A stretch of 64,000 nt of DNA from Pseudomonas leptonychotis (GCF_004920405.1 NZ_RFLV01000003.1:372001-436000), one strand, 5' to 3'; positions 7,716 through 17,737 are shown, counted from the stretch's first letter. The notes: a model not told the origin generated them from the letters alone. A program made the numbers and translations.

Positions 7716-9164
7716 ATGGCAGCAGAACAAACCAGTGCGGTAGGTCTACCGCAAGGCACCGATTTAGAGCAGGTCGATGCCGACTATTTCCAAAGCAGGC
7801 AGTTGAAGAAAGGTGCAGCCGGCTGGGTCTTGCTGATCGGCTTAGGCGTTGCCTACGTCATTTCCGGCGACTACGCCGGCTGGAACTTCGGGCTCGCCCA
7901 AGGCGGCTGGGGCGGCATGTTTCTCGCCACCCTGCTGATGGCGCTGATGTACCTGTGCATGTGCTTCTCCCTGGCCGAACTGTCCTCGATGATCCCCACC
8001 GCCGGCGGCGGTTATGGCTTTGCCCGCAGCGCCTTTGGGCCTTTGGGCGGTTTTCTTACCGGCACCGCGATCCTCATCGAGTACGCCATTGCGCCTGCCG
8101 CCATTGCGGTATTTATCGGCGCTTACTGTGAATCGCTGTTCGGCATCGGCGGCTGGGCGATCTACCTGGCCTTCTATGTGCTGTTTATCGGCATTCACAT
8201 CTTCGGCGTGGGTGAAGCGCTAAAGCTGATGTTTATCATCACTGCCGTGGCCGCCATTGCCCTCGGTGTGTTTATCGTCGCCATGGTGCCGCACTTCTCG
8301 GTCGCCAACCTGCTCGATATCCCCGTCACCGAGGCCGTAGGCGCCAGCAGCTTCCTGCCGTTCGGCTATGTCGGCGTATGGGCGGCGATTCCCTATGCGA
8401 TCTGGTTCTTCCTCGCCGTCGAAGGCGTGCCCCTGGCCGCTGAAGAAACCCGCAACCCGCAGCGCGACATGCCGCGCGGCTTGATTGGCGCCATGCTGGT
8501 GTTGCTGGTTTTCGCTCTGGCAATTTTGCTGATTGGCCCAGGTGGCGCAGGTGCTAACGCACTGATGGCCTCGGGCAATCCACTGGTGGAAGCGCTGACC
8601 ATTGCTTACGGTGAATCAACCTGGATGAGCAGCTTCGTCAACCTGATCGGCTTGGCCGGCTTGATCGCCAGCTTCTTCTCAATCATCTACGCCTACTCTC
8701 GGCAAATCTTCGCCCTCTCGCGTGCCGGCTACCTGCCGCGCTCGCTGTCGCTGACCAACAAAAACAAGGCGCCGGTATTGGCCTTGATTGTGCCCGGCCT
8801 GATCGGCTTTGCTCTGTCACTGAGCGGCCAGGGCGACCTGCTGATTCTGGTCGCAGTGTTCGGCGCTACCATCTCCTACGTGCTGATGATGGCCGCGCAC
8901 ATCACCTTGCGTGTGCGCCGTCCGGAGATGCATCGCCCGTATCGCACCCCAGGTGGCATCGTCACCTCGGGCATCGCGTTGGTGCTGGCCTGCGTGGCCG
9001 TGGTTGCCGGCTTCCTCGTTGACCCACGCGTGGTGATTGGCGCTGCGGTTATCTACGCCGTACTGATAGCCTACTTCGCCCTGTACAGCCGCCATCACCT
9101 GGTGGCCGGTACGCCGGAAGAAGAATTCGTCGCCATCGGTAAAGCCGAGGCAGCGCTCAAGTAA
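7716..9164 (+). CDS. eat: Ethanolamine permease (APC superfamily)
   Basis: The 482-residue product is a 12-helix inner-membrane protein of the amino acid/polyamine/organocation superfamily. A hydrophilic N-terminus of about 38 residues leads into the first helix (GWVLLIGLGVAYVISGDYAGWNFGL), and glycine-rich helices follow throughout. The family and place match P. aeruginosa PA4023, the ethanolamine uptake protein. AAGGAA lies before the ATG. It sits between the aldehyde dehydrogenase and eutB, so it supplies substrate for the lyase. A long hairpin separates it from eutB. Confidence 0.9.
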   Translation: MAAEQTSAVGLPQGTDLEQVDADYFQSRQLKKGAAGWVLLIGLGVAYVISGDYAGWNFGLAQGGWGGMFLATLLMALMYLCMCFSLAELSSMIPTAGGGYGFARSAFGPLGGFLTGTAILIEYAIAPAAIAVFIGAYCESLFGIGGWAIYLAFYVLFIGIHIFGVGEALKLMFIITAVAAIALGVFIVAMVPHFSVANLLDIPVTEAVGASSFLPFGYVGVWAAIPYAIWFFLAVEGVPLAAEETRNPQRDMPRGLIGAMLVLLVFALAILLIGPGGAGANALMASGNPLVEALTIAYGESTWMSSFVNLIGLAGLIASFFSIIYAYSRQIFALSRAGYLPRSLSLTNKNKAPVLALIVPGLIGFALSLSGQGDLLILVAVFGATISYVLMMAAHITLRVRRPEMHRPYRTPGGIVTSGIALVLACVAVVAGFLVDPRVVIGAAVIYAVLIAYFALYSRHHLVAGTPEEEFVAIGKAEAALK

Positions 9165-9170
9165 CACCCA

Positions 9171-9207
9171 CCGCGCTGGCGCAGCTTATCCCGCTCTGCC
9201 AGCGCGG
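9171..9207 (+). terminator. Intergenic hairpin between permease and eutB
   Basis: A 10-bp stem (CCGCGCTGGC with GCCAGCGCGG) encloses a 17-nt loop and is followed by GGTTTT and then the eutB ribosome site. It may reduce read-through or protect the upstream mRNA. It is not a complete intrinsic terminator because the T-run is short. Confidence 0.4.
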
Positions 9208-9224
9208 GGTTTTGGAGACACGCG

Positions 9225-10619
9225 ATGTCCAGTTTTCAACATACGGTAGGTGGTGAAATCTACCGCTTCGACAGCCTCGCCGAGGTCATGGCCAAGGCCA
9301 GCCCGGCGCGCTCTGGCGACTTTCTCGCCGGCGTTGCCGCGAGCAATGCCGGCGAGCGCGTTGCGGCGCAGATGGCCCTGGCCGATATTCCGCTCAAGCA
9401 TTTTCTGACTGAGGCGCTGATTCCCTATGAAGAGGATGAAGTCACTCGACTGATCATCGACAGCCATGACCCCGCCGCCTTCGCTCCGGTCAGCCATCTG
9501 ACCGTTGGCGGCTTTCGTGACTGGCTACTCGGTGATGCTGCCGATGAAACCAGCCTGCGCGCCCTCGCCCCCGGTCTCACGCCGGAGATGGCCGCCGCGG
9601 TATCGAAAATCATGCGTGTGCAGGATCTGGTGCTGGTCGCGCAGAAAATCCGCGTGGTCAGCCGCTTTCGCAACACCGTCGGCCTGCGCGGGCGCATGTC
9701 CACCCGCCTGCAACCGAACCACCCGACCGACGAGCCTTCGGGCATCGCCGCGAGCATTCTCGATGGCCTGCTGTACGGTAACGGCGACGCCATGATCGGC
9801 ATCAACCCGGCCACCGACAGCCTGAGCTCGATCAGCGACATGCTGAAGATGCTCGACGGCATCATCCAGCGCTATGAAATCCCCACCCAAGCCTGCGTGC
9901 TGACGCACGTCACCACCTCGATCGAGGCGATCAACCGTGGCGTGCCGCTGGACCTGGTATTCCAGTCGATTGCCGGCACCGAGGCGGCTAACGCCAGCTT
10001 TGGCGTCAGCCTGAAGATTCTGCAGGAAGGTTACGACGCCGGCCTGAGCCTCAAGCGCGGCACCCTGGGCGACAACCTGATGTACTTCGAAACGGGCCAG
10101 GGCAGCGCGCTATCCGCCGGCGCTCACCATGGTCTCGACCAGCAAACCTGCGAGACCCGCGCCTATGCGGTGGCTCGCCACTTCAAGCCATTTCTGGTCA
10201 ATACCGTGGTCGGTTTTATCGGCCCGGAGTACCTGTACAACGGCAAGCAGATCATCCGCGCCGGCCTGGAAGACCACTTCTGCGGCAAGCTGTTGGGCCT
10301 GCCGATGGGCTGCGACATCTGCTACACCAACCACGCCGAAGCCGATCAGGACGACATGGACGTGCTGCTGACCCTGCTCGGCGTGGCCGGGATCAATTTC
10401 ATCATGGGCATTCCCGGTTCCGACGATGTGATGCTCAACTACCAGACCACTTCGTTTCATGACGCCCTGTATGCCCGCCAGAGCCTGGGCCTGAAACCGG
10501 CCCCCGAATTCGAAGGCTGGCTGCAGCGCATGGGTATTTTCACTCAGACCGACGGGCCTCCGCGCATGGGCAATAGCCTGCCGCCGGCGTTTCGTCAGGC
10601 CCTGGCGCAGCTTGGTTAA
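9225..10619 (+). CDS. eutB: Ethanolamine ammonia-lyase, large subunit
   Basis: The 464-residue product is the catalytic subunit of the adenosylcobalamin-dependent lyase that splits ethanolamine into acetaldehyde and ammonia. The length is normal for the family, with recognisable stretches such as [30 protein letters not shown] and [24 protein letters not shown] precedes the ATG. It works with EutC, encoded 14 bp downstream, in the cytoplasm. Unlike enteric bacteria, no microcompartment shell genes or reactivase (eutA) are seen nearby, in line with the Pseudomonas type of locus. Its need for B12 links it to the cobalamin uptake genes near 58000. Confidence 0.96.
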   Translation: MSSFQHTVGGEIYRFDSLAEVMAKASPARSGDFLAGVAASNAGERVAAQMALADIPLKHFLTEALIPYEEDEVTRLIIDSHDPAAFAPVSHLTVGGFRDWLLGDAADETSLRALAPGLTPEMAAAVSKIMRVQDLVLVAQKIRVVSRFRNTVGLRGRMSTRLQPNHPTDEPSGIAASILDGLLYGNGDAMIGINPATDSLSSISDMLKMLDGIIQRYEIPTQACVLTHVTTSIEAINRGVPLDLVFQSIAGTEAANASFGVSLKILQEGYDAGLSLKRGTLGDNLMYFETGQGSALSAGAHHGLDQQTCETRAYAVARHFKPFLVNTVVGFIGPEYLYNGKQIIRAGLEDHFCGKLLGLPMGCDICYTNHAEADQDDMDVLLTLLGVAGINFIMGIPGSDDVMLNYQTTSFHDALYARQSLGLKPAPEFEGWLQRMGIFTQTDGPPRMGNSLPPAFRQALAQLG

Positions 10620-10633
10620 TTAAGGAGCCGCTT

Positions 10634-11446
10634 ATGTACGATGACAGCCCACTCAGCGGCGCCAGCGAAAACCCCTGGCAGCAACTGCGCAACCTGACCC
10701 CGGCGCGCATCGCCCTCGGCCGCGCCGGCACCAGTATGCCGACCCGCGCCCAGCTGGATTTCCAGTTTGCCCACGCCCAGGCCCGCGATGCCGTGCACCT
10801 GCCGTTCGACCATGCGGCATTGGCTGCCGGTCTCGCCAGCCAGCACCGGCAAAGCCTGCTGCTGCACAGCGCCGCCAAAGACCGTGACACCTACCTGCAG
10901 CGCCCGGACCTGGGCCGGCGCCTGAGCCATGAGTCCGCCGAAGTGTTGGACCAGCACCGCGAAAACAACCCGGACGGTTACGACCTGGCCATCGTCGTCG
11001 CAGACGGCCTCTCCGCACTGGCCGTGCACCGCAACGCCCTGCCCATGATCGAGCGCATCACCGAACAGGCCGCAGCCGAAGGCTGGAGCCTGGCCCCCGT
11101 AGCCTTGGTCAGCCAGGGCCGCGTCGCTGTCGCGGATGAAGTGGCCGAGCGGCTGAGCGCGCGCATGGTGGTGATTTTAATCGGCGAACGCCCTGGCCTT
11201 AGCTCCCCGGACAGCTTGGGTCTGTATTTCACCTATGCACCCAAGATTGGCCTGACCGACGCCTACCGCAACTGCATTTCCAACGTACGCGCGCAAGGCC
11301 TGAGCTACGCCATGGCCAGCCACCGCCTGCTGTACCTGATGCGTGAGGCTTACAGGCGCCAACTGTCGGGGGTCAACTTGAAGGATGAGGCCGAGGTGCC
11401 GCTGCTGGCGGGAGGAGAGCAACGCGAAAATTTCTTGCTGGGTTAG
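10634..11446 (+). CDS. eutC: Ethanolamine ammonia-lyase, small subunit
   Basis: The 270-residue product is the small subunit that, with EutB, forms the adenosylcobalamin site. Family stretches are visible: [41 protein letters not shown] and [19 protein letters not shown] stands 6 nt before the ATG and 14 bp separate it from eutB, so the two are co-translated. It is the last gene of the ethanolamine set; a short GCCGCC/GGCGGC hairpin and a REP pair follow. Confidence 0.95.
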   Translation: MYDDSPLSGASENPWQQLRNLTPARIALGRAGTSMPTRAQLDFQFAHAQARDAVHLPFDHAALAAGLASQHRQSLLLHSAAKDRDTYLQRPDLGRRLSHESAEVLDQHRENNPDGYDLAIVVADGLSALAVHRNALPMIERITEQAAAEGWSLAPVALVSQGRVAVADEVAERLSARMVVILIGERPGLSSPDSLGLYFTYAPKIGLTDAYRNCISNVRAQGLSYAMASHRLLYLMREAYRRQLSGVNLKDEAEVPLLAGGEQRENFLLG

Positions 11447-11464
11447 GCCGCCCTAATCGGCGGC
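11447..11464 (+). terminator. Short hairpin after eutC
   Basis: GCCGCC-CTAATC-GGCGGC forms a 6-bp GC stem that begins right at the end of the eutC stop codon. No T-run follows. Possible weak or Rho-assisted terminator. Confidence 0.35.
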
Positions 11465-11480
11465 TGCAGTGCCCGGCTAT

Positions 11481-11545
11481 GTGGAAGGGGCTTTAGCCGC
11501 GACTAGCCTGAAATGCTAAAGCGTCGCGGCTAAAGCCTCTCCCAC
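11481..11545. repeat. REP-type palindrome pair
   Basis: Two inverted copies of a 23-nt Pseudomonas REP motif (GTGGAAGGGGCTTTAGCCGC core) occupy 11481-11503 and 11523-11545, separated by 19 bp. The second arm is the reverse complement of the first with about three mismatches. This is the normal REPIN arrangement in an intergenic space. It may act as an mRNA end or as a target for REP-associated transposases. The rest of 11546-11716 holds no gene I can support. Confidence 0.85.
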
Positions 11546-11716
11546 GGTAATCCAGAGTCGACTGCCTTGTGCACTGCATACGCCTGGCGGGCGGCAATTC
11601 CAGCCAAACGCTTGTTTGGATTGCACTTTCCAAAAGCTTTAGGCAGCATCGGGTCGTTCGCAGGCAGCGCTGCCGTGTTGCCAAAGCCATCCACATGACT
11701 GAAGTAGAGGCTCACC

Positions 11717-12184
11717 ATGCGCATCGTCCAAGCGACCCTGGAGCATCTGGATCAATTGACCCCCCTGTTCGTGGATTACCGCGAGCACTTCGGCCAACTG
11801 CCCTACCCTGACTCCTCGCGAAAATTTCTAGAAAAACGCATCAGCCGTAAAGAGTCAGTGATCTACCTGGCCATGGCCGATGACGAAGACAAAATTCTCG
11901 GTTTCTGCCAGCTTTACTCGAGCTTCTCCTCGCTCTCGCTCAAGCGCGTGTGGATTCTTAACGACATCTACGTTTGCCAGGATGCACGCCGTCAATTGGT
12001 CGCCGACCGCCTGATCCAGACGGCCAAGCAAATGGCTAAAGAAACCAATGCCGTGCGTCTGCGCGTGGCCTCCAGCGTCGATAACGAAGTTGCGCACAAA
12101 CTCTACGAATCCATCGGCTTCAAGGAAGATACCGAGTTCAAGAGTTTTGTTCTGTCGATCAGCGAAGACTTCACCGCCCCCTAA
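11717..12184 (+). CDS. GNAT family N-acetyltransferase
   Basis: The 155-residue product has the GNAT fold in order. An N-terminal strand (MRIVQATLEHLDQL) is followed by a central VWILNDIYVCQDARRQLVADRLI segment, which corresponds to the acetyl-CoA loop although the usual Q/RxxGxG/A is weakened. A C-terminal VRLRVASSVDNEVAHKLYESIGF segment completes it. It transfers an acetyl group from acetyl-CoA to an unknown amine. It follows eutC as PA4026 does in P. aeruginosa, but the REP pair suggests a separate transcript. GAGG lies before the ATG. Substrate unknown. Confidence 0.85.
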   Translation: MRIVQATLEHLDQLTPLFVDYREHFGQLPYPDSSRKFLEKRISRKESVIYLAMADDEDKILGFCQLYSSFSSLSLKRVWILNDIYVCQDARRQLVADRLIQTAKQMAKETNAVRLRVASSVDNEVAHKLYESIGFKEDTEFKSFVLSISEDFTAP

Positions 12185-12200
12185 GCCTTACACGACGCCG

Positions 12201-12219
12201 GCGACGCTCAATGCGTCGC
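12201..12219. terminator. Hairpin between convergent genes
   Basis: GCGACGC-TCAAT-GCGTCGC is a perfect 7-bp stem in the 49-bp space between the GNAT gene and the convergent PP2C/kinase-like gene. There is no T-run on either side. Possible bidirectional Rho-type end. Confidence 0.35.
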
Positions 12220-12233
12220 AGGCGGTACGTGCT

Positions 12234-13832
12234 TCAACCGCCCAGGCTCAGCCACAACCCCACTGCCAATTGCAGCACCAGCAGGCCCAGCAACCCCAGG
12301 CGCCAATGCGGGCGATAGTGCCGTGCGCGCAGCATGGGGCCAGAGTGCTGGGACAACGGTTGACGCAACGCCCGTTCAAACTCCGACAGCGCCTCGAAGC
12401 GGGCCTCCGGCCGAGGCGCCAGGGCACGCGCCAGCACCCCATCCCAACCCGCCGGCACCTGCGCGCGGTAGTGCGACAGCGGCACATAGCGGCTGTTGTA
12501 ACCGGCGTCCGGCTGCGCAGCCTCCGGCCAGCGCCCGCAGAACAACCAATAAACCAGTGCCGCCAAGGCAAACTGGTCGGCACGCCCCTCCAACATCCGC
12601 CCACATCGCGCTTCGGGAGCCAACGGCACCGCCTGTTGAGGCAAGCGCTGCGGCGCCACCCCAGGCAACAGCGCAGCATATTCAGGCAGCAACAACACCC
12701 GGCTGCCATCACCCACCAGGATATTGCGCGGATTCAGCCACAGCCCCTGCATGCCTCGCCGCTGCAAGCCACGCACCGCAGCAATTAATTGTTCGAGCAT
12801 GACCAGCAGCGTCACAGCATCCAGCGGCCCATGGGCTGCCAGCCAATCGACCAGGCTCCGCATGCCTTTGGCGGGCGGTTCGAACAACCAGAAGGCATGC
12901 TCGCGCGGCTGATGCGAGGACAATATCTGCGCCAAACCAGTCACCGGGCTGCAACGCAACACCCACTCGCGCTGCCAGAAAACCTCATCCGCCGCCTGCT
13001 CGGCCAGCCATACAATAGCCTCACGACCGCGTGGATCGGTGGCGCGAAATACTCGCCCAGGCGGACCATAGCTACAGGCCGAAAGCAGCACCCAGCCATC
13101 CAGCTGCAGGCCAGGGTGTGCAGAGCCCACGACGGGCCAGGGCTGGCGTTGCGCCAATGTCGGTGCAACCTCAGCTTCCCCCAACTGCAACAAGGCTGCG
13201 GCACCAGGCGCCTGCATGAGGGGCGCCAGTAGCGCGGACAGAGCGTCATCGCTCAGCGCGGGCGCGGCAGTACGCAGCCCCTGCAAATCGGCCACATCCA
13301 ACAAAGGCTGCGGCGCCAGCAGCAACAGCTCGCCCGGGGTCAGGGTCAGGCTGTGCTGCACCAGCGCCAGCTCGGCCTGCGCGCCCAACTGCATACCCTC
13401 GCGCCCAGCCAGGCTGCGGGCATTGCCATGTTGATGGCGCAACAAACCAATCGCCCCGGCCTGAAGAAACTGCACCTGGGCGCCCTGTACCAACAGCAAT
13501 CCGGCATCTAACTGCGCCAGCCTGTGGCCGGCCTGATGCTGACGAAACAGCTGCTGATTAAACCCTGCCAACACCTGCCGCGCCGCCTGGGCTTCGCTCC
13601 AGCCAGCCGGGGTGCACGTGCAATCCGCTAACAGACCATCCAGATAGGCCTCCAGCGTTCGCACTACATCAGTGCAATCGCGCGCCCAGAGCAGTGCCCC
13701 CCATAACACCGGAGCGCGCCCTTCGCGCCCCGGCAGCCAAATCGCGCGAGCCCGTGCAGCCTGGCTTGGCAGGTCAATACCCTGGCCACAGAGCAGTTTA
13801 ACGGCGGGATGATGCAGAGGCTCGATCGACAT
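12234..13832 (-). CDS. PP2C-like/kinase-like fusion protein, apparently catalytically inactive, with a C-terminal membrane anchor
   Basis: Start ATG 13832 is chosen for its GGAGG site, giving 532 residues. Residues about 1-225 follow the PP2C phosphatase layout, but the metal-binding acids are missing. The GDG-type motif is replaced by GALLWARDCTD, and the GDSR-type motif by AGAIGLL. Residues about 250-500 follow a Hanks-type kinase, again without its key residues. The ATP-anchoring Lys stretch reads REAIVWLAE, the HRDLKPEN loop reads LWLNPRNILV, and DFG reads LLPEY. Residues about 508-530 form a membrane helix. Bifunctional PP2C-kinase proteins are known in Pseudomonas. This one is probably a scaffold or ligand-binding pseudoenzyme. 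It is divergent from mtfA. Confidence 0.65.
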   Translation of the reverse strand: MSIEPLHHPAVKLLCGQGIDLPSQAARARAIWLPGREGRAPVLWGALLWARDCTDVVRTLEAYLDGLLADCTCTPAGWSEAQAARQVLAGFNQQLFRQHQAGHRLAQLDAGLLLVQGAQVQFLQAGAIGLLRHQHGNARSLAGREGMQLGAQAELALVQHSLTLTPGELLLLAPQPLLDVADLQGLRTAAPALSDDALSALLAPLMQAPGAAALLQLGEAEVAPTLAQRQPWPVVGSAHPGLQLDGWVLLSACSYGPPGRVFRATDPRGREAIVWLAEQAADEVFWQREWVLRCSPVTGLAQILSSHQPREHAFWLFEPPAKGMRSLVDWLAAHGPLDAVTLLVMLEQLIAAVRGLQRRGMQGLWLNPRNILVGDGSRVLLLPEYAALLPGVAPQRLPQQAVPLAPEARCGRMLEGRADQFALAALVYWLFCGRWPEAAQPDAGYNSRYVPLSHYRAQVPAGWDGVLARALAPRPEARFEALSEFERALRQPLSQHSGPMLRARHYRPHWRLGLLGLLVLQLAVGLWLSLGG

Positions 13833-13943
13833 TGGCAGCCCTCCCAGGTCGCGCACAGCCAAGCTATTGCAGCCTTTGTGCCGACTTGCCCGGCACTGCC
13901 CCTCGGCTTATGGTGGGCGCTTTCTACTCGCCGAGCAGAGTCC

Positions 13944-14783
13944 ATGTGGTCGCTCCGTGCCTGGCGTCGCCAGCGCCTCCTTGCCCGTTACCCCGTCAGT
14001 CCTGCGCAGTGGCTCGCCGTGCAGCAACAGCTGCCAATACTCGATGGCCTGGACAGCCCCGAGCAGCAGCGCCTGCGTGAACGCGCCGTGCTGTTTCTGC
14101 ATCACAAACACCTGACCGCGCTACCCGGCGTCGAGCTAGATAGCCACGCCCGCCTGTTGCTGGCGGTGCAGGCCGAGCTGCCGCTGCTGCACCTGGCCGA
14201 TCTCGACTGGTACCAGGGTTTTCATGAAATCGTGCTCTACCCGGATGATTTCGTCAGCCCGCAACGCCACCGCGACGCCAGCGGCGTGGTGCATGAATGG
14301 GAGGGTGAACACAGCGGCGAGGCCTGGCAGCAAGGCCCGGTGATTCTCGCCTGGCCCGGCGTGTTAGCCAGCGGCCAGTGGGATGGCTACAACCTGGTGA
14401 TTCACGAACTGGCACACAAGCTGGACATGTTAAATGGCGACGCCAATGGCCTGCCGCCGCTGCACAGCAACATGCGCATTGAGGATTGGGCCACAGCCAT
14501 GCAGCGCGCCTTCGATCAGCTAAACGCCGAGCTGGACGCCCACCCCGAGGCCGAAACCACCATCGACCCCTACGCGGCGGAAGACCCGGCTGAGTTCTTT
14601 GCCGTTACCAGCGAATATTTCTTCAGCGCCCCGGACCTGCTCGCCGAGGCTTTCCCGGCGGTATACGCGCAGCTGGCGTTGTTCTACCGGCAGGACCCGC
14701 TGGCGCGCCTGCGCCAACTGCAAGCCGACAGCCCGGACTATCAAGTCAGAGTCGATAATGGCGGGTTCGCGACCAATGGCTAG
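13944..14783 (+). CDS. mtfA: Zinc metallopeptidase of the MtfA family
   Basis: Start ATG 13944 (MWSLRAWRRQRLL) gives 279 residues, the usual MtfA length; the longer open frame overlaps the divergent gene. The zinc site is HELAHKLDMLNG (HExxH) at about residue 154, with a downstream acidic DPAEFFAVTSEYFF segment giving the third ligand. Enteric MtfA is a cytosolic aminopeptidase that binds the Mlc repressor; in Pseudomonas its partner is not known. It lies 77 bp upstream of ppa, which has its own -10 box. Family call firm. Confidence 0.88.
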   Translation: MWSLRAWRRQRLLARYPVSPAQWLAVQQQLPILDGLDSPEQQRLRERAVLFLHHKHLTALPGVELDSHARLLLAVQAELPLLHLADLDWYQGFHEIVLYPDDFVSPQRHRDASGVVHEWEGEHSGEAWQQGPVILAWPGVLASGQWDGYNLVIHELAHKLDMLNGDANGLPPLHSNMRIEDWATAMQRAFDQLNAELDAHPEAETTIDPYAAEDPAEFFAVTSEYFFSAPDLLAEAFPAVYAQLALFYRQDPLARLRQLQADSPDYQVRVDNGGFATNG

Positions 14784-14817
14784 GCATCCCGGCGTAGCAA
14801 CACCAGGGGAATATGCC

Positions 14818-14823
14818 TATAAT
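14818..14823 (+). promoter_or_regulatory. Sigma-70 -10 box of ppa
   Basis: A perfect TATAAT lies 38 bp upstream of the ppa ATG. The -35 region (around TAGCAA, about 17 bp upstream) is weak. The start would be near 14830. Confidence 0.55.
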
Positions 14824-14860
14824 CGCGCCACTTTTTTTGGCCCAGTACCGGGAGTCACTT

Positions 14861-15388
14861 ATGAGCTACAGCAAGGTTCCAGCAGGTAAAGACCTGCCAA
14901 ATGACATCTACGTTGTTGTCGAAATCCCGGCTAACCACGCGCCGATCAAATACGAAATCGATAAAGACACCGACAGCCTGTTCGTCGACCGCTTTATGGC
15001 CACCCCCATGTTTTACCCGGCCAACTACGGCTACATCCCTAACACCCTGGCCGACGATGGCGATGCCCTCGACGTGCTGGTCGTCACGCCATACCCAGTA
15101 GCCCCAGGCTCGGTAGTGCGCGCCCGCCCAATCGGCGTGCTGCACATGACCGACGAAGCCGGTGGCGACGCCAAACTGATCGCCGTACCCCACGACAAGC
15201 TGAGCCAGCTGTACGTGGACGTGCAGGAATACACCGACCTGCCAGCCCTGCTGCTTGAGCAGATCAAGCACTTCTTCGAGAACTACAAAGATCTCGAAAA
15301 AGGCAAATGGGTCAAGGTTGAAGGCTGGGGCAACGCAGACGCCGCCCGCGCCGAAATCATCAAGGCGGCCGCGGCTTACCAAAAATAA
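14861..15388 (+). CDS. ppa: Inorganic pyrophosphatase
   Basis: The 175-residue cytosolic enzyme hydrolyses pyrophosphate to two phosphates, pulling biosynthetic reactions forward. The family I signature is complete: the metal-binding [10 protein letters not shown] (about residues 66-75), an upstream KYEIDKD with [16 protein letters not shown], and the late KWVKVEGWG stretch. GGAG lies before the ATG at 14861. It has its own promoter and is closed by a strong intrinsic terminator, so it is a single-gene unit. Position near the ethanolamine genes matches PA4031. Confidence 0.97.
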   Translation: MSYSKVPAGKDLPNDIYVVVEIPANHAPIKYEIDKDTDSLFVDRFMATPMFYPANYGYIPNTLADDGDALDVLVVTPYPVAPGSVVRARPIGVLHMTDEAGGDAKLIAVPHDKLSQLYVDVQEYTDLPALLLEQIKHFFENYKDLEKGKWVKVEGWGNADAARAEIIKAAAAYQK

Positions 15389-15404
15389 GTCGAGGCTACC
15401 CCCT

Positions 15405-15431
15405 AAAAGCCGGCCACAAGCCGGCTTTTTT
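15405..15431 (+). terminator. Intrinsic terminator of ppa
   Basis: AAAAGCCGGC and GCCGGCTTTTTT form a GC-rich stem with a short loop (CACAA), ending in a run of T, 16 bp after the ppa stop codon. This is a textbook intrinsic terminator. Confidence 0.9.
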
Positions 15432-15597
15432 ATTGCTTAAAGAAAGCCACAACAGCCTAGAAGGCCCAGGGAGTACAAACCTTCTCAGGTCCAAAATGGC
15501 AGCAACAATGAAGCAGCTTGAATCGCCCGTGATGGCAACAACGCTGTGTGCTTGTCGCTCAAGTTCAGCCCTCAACTCGCCTTGGGTCATGACGGCC

Positions 15598-16977
15598 CTA
15601 TGATGGCTGCTGAGGAAACTCCATGTGAAAGGCTGTGGTGCCATTGCCGGAGGCGCACCAGATTTTTCCTTTGTGGGACTCAACGATGGATCGAGTAATC
15701 GCCAAGCCAAGCCCGGCATTGCTCGGGCTGCCTTCACGACGTGCTGGGTCTACCCGATAGAAACGGTCAAAAAGTTTATCCAGGTGCTCCGGCTTGATGG
15801 TGTCACCTGGGTTCTCGATGGTGAGCGTGACAGCACTTGCGCTCGACTTGATCGTTACCAATATCGTCTTCCCGGCAGGTGTATAGCGCAGCGCATTGGA
15901 CAACAAGTTCGAGATCGCCCGATCCAACATCAGTTTGTCACCCAGCACGTGACCTGTACCGGTCACAGCCAACTGGATGCCTTGCTCGTCTGCTAACAGG
16001 TGGTAGTACTCAAACAGCTTGGCGACCACCTCGCTGAACTCAATGCGCGTTTGCTCGGGAATAATCAAACCGTTGTCCGATTTAGCCAGGAACAGCATGT
16101 CGTCGATCATGCGCGACATGCGCTTAAGGTCATCTAGATTCGAGTAGAGGTTGTCTTCATACGCTTCAAGATTGCGTTTTTGCGTAAGCACCACCTCGGT
16201 GTGCGTCATCAGATTGCTGAGAGGTGTGCGTAGCTCATGAGCGATATCGGCAGAGAAATTTGAGAGTCGAACAAATGCGTCGTCGAGCCTGGCAAGCATC
16301 GCATTAAACGAAGTCACCAACTGCTGAAGCTCAAGGGGGACGGGCTCTAGTGGGATACGCTCTTTCAGTGACCTTGCCGACATTGACGTAGCAACAAAGG
16401 TCACCTGCCGCAGGGGCCTCAACCCACTACGCGCGACCACCCAACCCAACGCAGCGCTGACCAGCGCGCTAATGACCAAGCCAATCCAGAACCAGCGCTG
16501 CAGCGTTTCAAAGAAATGCACATGATTGGTCACATCAAGGATCAGCAAGGCTGTTAGAAACGCGGGTTGCTCGGGGGTTGAGACCTGCGCGGTCATCCCA
16601 CGATACAGGTGCCCATTCTCTTCCCATACCCACATGCCGTGGTCAGGGTTGAGGCGGTATTTCTCGGGAATATTGAACGGCTGTGGCTCGGCAAAAAGTA
16701 CGCTGCCGTCGTTTGCAAGGATGATCGCAGTGAGATCATGGTGAGCCCCTAATAGCGCTTTCAGCTGAGGCAACACCTCTTCAAGGTCTGCATGACTGCG
16801 CGTATTACTCAGAATCTGCTGAGTCGATTCGAGCTTCTCATCCAGCGTCTGCTGGTCGAGCATCATAAAGTGATGCCGGCTGAGCTCATTGAAGCTCAGG
16901 CCGGCCGCCGTGAGGACTGCAATCACCGCAAGCATGAACATCAAGCTCATGCGCGCGGTCAGCGACAGATGCTTCAT
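15598..16977 (-). CDS. copS: Copper-sensing histidine kinase
   Basis: The 459-residue inner-membrane kinase has two membrane helices (about residues 10-30 and 165-185) enclosing a periplasmic copper-sensing loop. A HAMP domain follows, then the H-box [14 protein letters not shown] (about residue 245), the N-box [13 protein letters not shown] and the G-box [13 protein letters not shown]. It belongs to the heavy-metal sensor kinase family (CopS/CusS/IrlS). Its ATG overlaps the copR stop (ATGA), so the pair is translationally coupled. In known systems the kinase responds to periplasmic copper and tunes CopR phosphorylation. The neighbouring copper genes make the metal assignment strong. Confidence 0.9.
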   Translation of the reverse strand: MKHLSLTARMSLMFMLAVIAVLTAAGLSFNELSRHHFMMLDQQTLDEKLESTQQILSNTRSHADLEEVLPQLKALLGAHHDLTAIILANDGSVLFAEPQPFNIPEKYRLNPDHGMWVWEENGHLYRGMTAQVSTPEQPAFLTALLILDVTNHVHFFETLQRWFWIGLVISALVSAALGWVVARSGLRPLRQVTFVATSMSARSLKERIPLEPVPLELQQLVTSFNAMLARLDDAFVRLSNFSADIAHELRTPLSNLMTHTEVVLTQKRNLEAYEDNLYSNLDDLKRMSRMIDDMLFLAKSDNGLIIPEQTRIEFSEVVAKLFEYYHLLADEQGIQLAVTGTGHVLGDKLMLDRAISNLLSNALRYTPAGKTILVTIKSSASAVTLTIENPGDTIKPEHLDKLFDRFYRVDPARREGSPSNAGLGLAITRSIVESHKGKIWCASGNGTTAFHMEFPQQPS

Positions 16978-17657
16978 TCAGACTCCGGCGCATCAAGCAT
17001 GTAACCCATACCACGAGCGGTATGAATCAGTTTTAGCTCGAAATCATCGTCAATTTTCGCCCGCAAGCGTCGGATAGCCACCTCGATCACATTGGTATCG
17101 CTGTCGAAATTCATGTCCCAGACCTGGGAGGCGATTAACGACTTGGGAAGGACTTCGCCGCGGCGGCGCAGCAGTAGTTCGAGCAACGCGAACTCCTTCG
17201 CGGTCAGGTCAATTCGCTTGCCACTGCGTACGGCACGCCGCTTCAACAGATCAACTTCAAGATCGGCTATTTTCATGGTGGTCTGCGTGGGCGAACTATT
17301 GCCGCGCCGCAGCAATGTTCTGACGCGGGCTAACAACTCAGAAAAGGCGAAGGGCTTGACCAAGTAGTCGTCTGCCCCCAGTTCTAAGCCTTTCACGCGA
17401 TCCTCAACACCGTCACGGGCCGTCAGAAATAACACCGGCACATCCTTCCCCGCCGCCCGAACCATACGTAGCACTTCCCAGCCATCCAGGCCCGGCATCA
17501 TCACGTCCAAAATCAGCAGGTCATAGGCTTCGCTTAGCGCATGCTGAAGCGCATCCGTTCCCGTCATAACACGGTCGACGTTGAAGCCAGCCTCAGTGAG
17601 GCCCTGTTGCAGGTAAGTACCTGTTTTTGGCTCGTCGTCAGCGACCAGAAGTTTCAT
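16974..17657 (-). CDS. copR: Copper-responsive OmpR-type response regulator
   Basis: The 227-residue product has a receiver with acidic pair D6-D7 (VADDEPK), acceptor D51 ([12 protein letters not shown]) and K101 (LVKPFAF). A winged-helix DNA-binding domain follows (residues about 125-222, ending [26 protein letters not shown]). It is the heavy-metal response regulator type (CopR/CusR/IrlR). It should bind the CopR-box-like motifs at 17721, 19174 and 19530. The first is 64 bp upstream of this gene, which suggests autoregulation. Order copR-copS with PtrA-like and cupredoxin genes nearby matches P. aeruginosa PA2807-PA2810. Confidence 0.93.
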   Translation of the reverse strand: MKLLVADDEPKTGTYLQQGLTEAGFNVDRVMTGTDALQHALSEAYDLLILDVMMPGLDGWEVLRMVRAAGKDVPVLFLTARDGVEDRVKGLELGADDYLVKPFAFSELLARVRTLLRRGNSSPTQTTMKIADLEVDLLKRRAVRSGKRIDLTAKEFALLELLLRRRGEVLPKSLIASQVWDMNFDSDTNVIEVAIRRLRAKIDDDFELKLIHTARGMGYMLDAPESE

Positions 17658-17720
17658 GCGGGCGGTTTCCCAATTTTGAGTGGCCTGAGTGTGCAGTCAA
17701 ATCCCCCGCCCAACCAGAAG

Positions 17721-17737
17721 CTTACGAAAATGTAATC
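17721..17737. promoter_or_regulatory. CopR-box-like site 1
   Basis: CTTACGAAAATGTAATC contains the dyad TTAC-N6-GTAA and matches the other two boxes of the island at most positions. It lies between copR (minus) and the truncated cupredoxin (plus), only 1 bp before the cupredoxin frame begins. For copRS it is well placed as a promoter-proximal site. Confidence 0.65.

Noticed and set aside
11530..11724. Reverse open frame of 64 codons before the GNAT gene
   Set aside because: The translation looks orderly, but it has no ribosome site and I recognise no family; it overlaps the REP pair and the GNAT start region.
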